DNA of 64,000 nucleotides, taken from Anastatus disparis (taxonomy: Eukaryota > Arthropoda > Insecta > Hymenoptera > Eupelmidae). Within the stretch, counting starts at the first letter, position 1, and each line of letters opens with the position of its first letter. Positions 61,131 through 64,000 of this stretch are shown one piece after another. The notes beneath the pieces are model-generated. The model was not told the DNA's origin. It ran no database searches and saw only the letters and a program-made list of their open reading frames with translations. The DNA lies in assembly GCA_017163975.1 (NCBI GenBank), contig JAFFSR010000136.1, positions 9,607,501 through 9,671,500 on the forward strand. The letters are read 5' to 3'. A program made the position numbers and the translations under genes.

Positions 61131-62350
61131 AATCAATTGTTTTTAAAACATTTAAAAAATTAAACATATTGTTTTAATAGTTTGAATGAATATCTTTCTT
61201 ATAAGCTTGAGAAAAAGAACTCTACAAATATTTTTAAAAATTCCAAATCGCTCAAAAGATTTGTCAAAATTTCATAACAATAAAACTGTTATATTTTAAT
61301 ATAATTTATTATAATAGAAGTTTAAATAAAGTCTTTTACTGGATGAAAATTATTGATTTGCTTTAAATAGTTTATTTAAATTAGGTAAATTTAATAGACC
61401 GATTATAAAAATTTTCAATTTTTATTTTAAAAAAATATTAACTAAAATATATTTATATATATATTGTATTTATTACTAATAAAAAATTAATTATGCATAC
61501 AGAATTTTTTATATAATATGTGTAAATGATGATAGAAACAAGATTCCACACTTGTTCCACTCATTTCTTATAAAGTGACTCGCTTCCTGAGGATCTTACC
61601 TAGTCGAGGCCCCACAAGAAGAGACAAAATATTTTTTTATTTTTTTTTATAATTTATTGCTGTATTTGTAACTTTGATTGCATTTCATTATTTAAAAAAA
61701 ATATCTGTAATTTACATTAACTAACATCCTCGAATTAATGAATATCATTTTTTTAAATATTTTTTCTATTCAGTTAATATAAAGGCATCTAGTATTGTTA
61801 GTTCAAATTTGTAACAAAATCTATAATTTCATTTTTAATTCATAATAAATTGAAATTTTATTACCGAAACAAAAAATGGATCTTTAAAAAACAATTTCAA
61901 CCTGGTTAGATTTTGTGATTTACAAAAAGTTTGATTTTAGAGATCTACGTCAAAGGAATCGAGAGCTGGAGGGATTATAAATTATATTTATTCTTTCAAA
62001 TATTTTGTTAACTGAATTCTTTAATGAATTTTTTACTCGAGAACTATTAACTTTTGGTAAGAAGTTAATAAAATAATTTTTGTTAGAAATTATATATACA
62101 ATATAAATAAATTTTTGAAATTCAGAATATGCAGATTCTTCAGCTTATCCGATTAAGAGAAAAATATTAAATATACCTAAAGATTAAAAGATTTATTTGC
62201 TTATTAACGGCTTTATTTTTTAATATTTTTACAAAGAACAAATTAACTTTGGCGACAGTTTGGAAACTTGTTAAAAATCTTTGAATTTGCAAAAAAATGA
62301 AAAAAAAAATAGATTTTTTTTATTGAAATTATTCAGTTTTGAAATAAATA
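61131..62350. other. AT-rich spacer
   Basis: No features recognised; a short richer stretch near 61550-61625. Confidence 0.45.
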
Positions 62351-62479
62351 TATCGTCGGCTTGGCGAAAAAAGGATAAACGTCGTTTTTAGTTTGAAAAA
62401 GAGTACACCTGCATTTAATTTAACACGGAGTTTTCCAAACAAAAAACGATGTTATCCTTGTTCCGTCAACCCGACGATA
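62351..62479. mobile_element. 129-bp MITE-like hairpin flanked by TA
   Basis: The left end TATCGTCGG and right end CCGACGATA are exact inverted repeats, each flanked by TA (62349-62350; 62480-62481). Arms pair over ~50 bp: AAAAAAGGATAAACGTCGTT with AACGATGTTATCC, and TTTAGTTTG with CAAACAAAAA. The size and TA target fit a Tc1/mariner-type MITE. Confidence 0.6.
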
Positions 62480-62985
62480 TAAAAACTTTTTCTATTGAAA
62501 CTAATGCATAGAATATACTTTGCTAAAACTCATAAATTAAAAAAATGTGATTTAAACATTTTTTTTTATAAAATTTTTAGTAAATATGATTCATGATGAT
62601 TTAAATTACAATCTGTGAAAATCCGAAAATATCCTTTACATAATTTTCAATGGAAAAAGTCTTCATGACTTTTTTCTAGGATATGATATTTAAAAAAAAA
62701 TAAAATAGATATTTAATAATTACGTTTAAAATTACTATATTTGAAAATTTTTTACAAATTTAATAGTTTTTAAAAAATTTTCCTGTTGTCGCCAAAATTT
62801 ATTCGTTTTTTAAGTAAACAACTAAAAAATAAAATCTTCTAAAAGCAAATTAATCTGAACAATTTTTAGGTATATTAAATAGTATGTTGCAAAAAAATCT
62901 ACATATTGTAATTTGTGTTACACGTGCCCCTTCGTAACGATTAAAAGAGAAATGTCAATTATAGAATACGCAGCGACAAAAAAAT
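62480..62985. other. AT-rich spacer
   Basis: No features recognised. Confidence 0.45.
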
Positions 62986-63048
62986 TAGAATTGGTTGAGT
63001 GCTTGTCTTCTATGTGATAGGCTCTGGGTTTGATTCTCACTGTGGACG
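62986..63048 (+). repeat. tRNA-like fragment
   Basis: TTGGTTGAGTGCTTGTCTTC resembles an A-box arm and GGGTTTGATTCTCACTG a B-box arm, 25-30 nt apart as in tRNA-derived SINEs. Stem pairing is poor, so it is a decayed SINE head rather than a tRNA gene. Confidence 0.35.
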
Positions 63049-63411
63049 GTTTCCTATTTTTTTTTATAAATTAATTATAACCCCACATGTTATTTCTATT
63101 AAGTTTCCACCAAAAGTTAATAGTTATTTAATAAAAAGTTTATTAAAAAATTTTGTTAACAAAAAATTTGAAGAAATCAAAATATTTTATAAGCTTTGAC
63201 CCTCTACCTCTTTGACCTCGACTTATAGATTTTGGATACCAAATGAAACATGTAGTTAGACTTTTAAAAAACAAATATAAAAGTATAGTTTTTATTTTAG
63301 CATTGTTCTTAAAATTAATAAAACATCAGAAATTAAAAAAGCAATTTAAATATAAAGTTTTCATTCAAAAACGTTTTTTTATTTTTCATTCCAATAAAGA
63401 CTGGTTCGATA
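63049..63411. other. AT-rich spacer
   Basis: No features recognised. Confidence 0.45.
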
Positions 63412-63480
63412 CTAAAATTTGAAAAAAGTCACAAACGCTCAATATTTCCCTAGTTACAGGCAATTAAAGAATAACCAGTC
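63412..63480 (+). mobile_element. Arm fragment of the Harbinger-like MITE
   Basis: AAATTTGAAAAAAGTCACAA then ACGCTCAATATTTCCCTAGT and TACAGGCAATTAAAGAATAA match one arm of the elements at 13961, 40838 and 46429. The opposite arm is absent within the window. Confidence 0.5.
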
Positions 63481-64000
63481 TATGCCAAAATTATCCAAAA
63501 TTCGAAGTTTTATAATTCCGTCAAAAATGTATGTATCATAAAAAACCAAAATTGGTCTTAAAGAGTTAAGTAATATCTTTTATTTTCTGTTGGTTTCAGT
63601 GAAAATAATTGAAAATTGAATTTTTCACAACAAAAAGTTGTTTTTTTTTATTTATACCTTCTCACAAAAAAATCGATTGTTTTTCAAAAATTTCATTTTA
63701 TTGAAAAATTTATTCATTTATAAATAAAAAACCTTTGAAAAAAAAAAATTTTTTTAAATATCTACTTATTTAAAAACCAAAAACAAACATTTTATCCATC
63801 AGGAGTTTTTTTTCTAGCGCTCATAGATTCAGAGATAATCGAACTTAAAAGAAAAGTGACTTTTTTAACGAAAATCGGCATGATTTCCGATCCTTTCAAT
63901 AAAAATATACATCTTGTGTTAAAGAAGAAGCAGATACGTATTTTTTCTATTTTGTTTTATTAAAATCCATTAACTTCTTCAAAAGTTAGACAATATTTTT
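63481..64000. other. AT-rich spacer to window end
   Basis: Long A and T runs; CATGATTTCCGATCC near 63880 is the only more complex patch. No gene seen. Confidence 0.45.

Overview
This is a strongly AT-rich eukaryotic window. I see no gene I can support: no open reading frame exceeds about 150 codons, none has a recognisable domain, and none can be linked to a neighbour by plausible splice sites. I also see no rRNA, no intact tRNA gene, no CRISPR array and no bacterial-type operon. The general look is that of an insect intergenic region or very large intron. The signs are tRNA-derived SINEs with target-site duplications, many MITE-like foldback elements, (GA)n, (TA)n and (CTG)n microsatellites, and local CpG-containing blocks. 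A hymenopteran is my best guess at low confidence, from general appearance only.

Layout. The AT-rich background is interrupted by less AT-rich, CpG-containing, purine/pyrimidine-tract blocks, roughly at 1.3-2.1, 7.6-8.1, 10.25-11.0, 11.9-12.4, 15.6-16.3, 17.1-18.0, 18.8-19.1, 20.0-21.7, 23.3-24.1, 29.2-29.6, 33.65-34.2, 35.7-36.6, 37.8-38.5, 39.0-39.4, 42.3-44.2, 47.8-48.4, 48.95-49.45, 52.7-53.1, 58.8-59.2 and 60.6-61.1 kb. These could be regulatory DNA or undetected exons, but nothing in them is decisive. Nearly all the transposon-derived material lies in the AT-rich stretches between them.

Mobile DNA is the real content. (1) A SINE family of about 190-200 bp with a tRNA-Met-like head: six near-complete copies (6.8, 12.9, 32.0, 45.7, 50.9, 55.1 kb) and one 3' fragment (32.37 kb). 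One copy has a clear 19-21 bp target-site duplication. (2) A different SINE at 8830-9235 with a long poly(A) tail, three tandem 31-bp B-box units and a perfect 13-bp duplication. (3) A family of hairpin elements with AATAGTA termini and a CGAGCG(A/T)AGCGAG centre (2.4, 3.4, 40.0 kb and relatives). A ~1 kb palindrome at 8737-9742 looks related and has been hit by two separate retroposons, one carrying a hammerhead-ribozyme-like core. (4) A Harbinger-like MITE family with ~330-bp arms (13961-14627, 40838-41535, 46429-46891 and a fragment near 63.4 kb). (5) A hAT-like MITE at 44539-45035 made of CGAGT repeats. (6) Several single or paired foldbacks with TA, TTAA or unclear target sites. The nesting (SINEs inside foldbacks, a hairpin inside a Harbinger-like MITE) gives a relative order of insertion.
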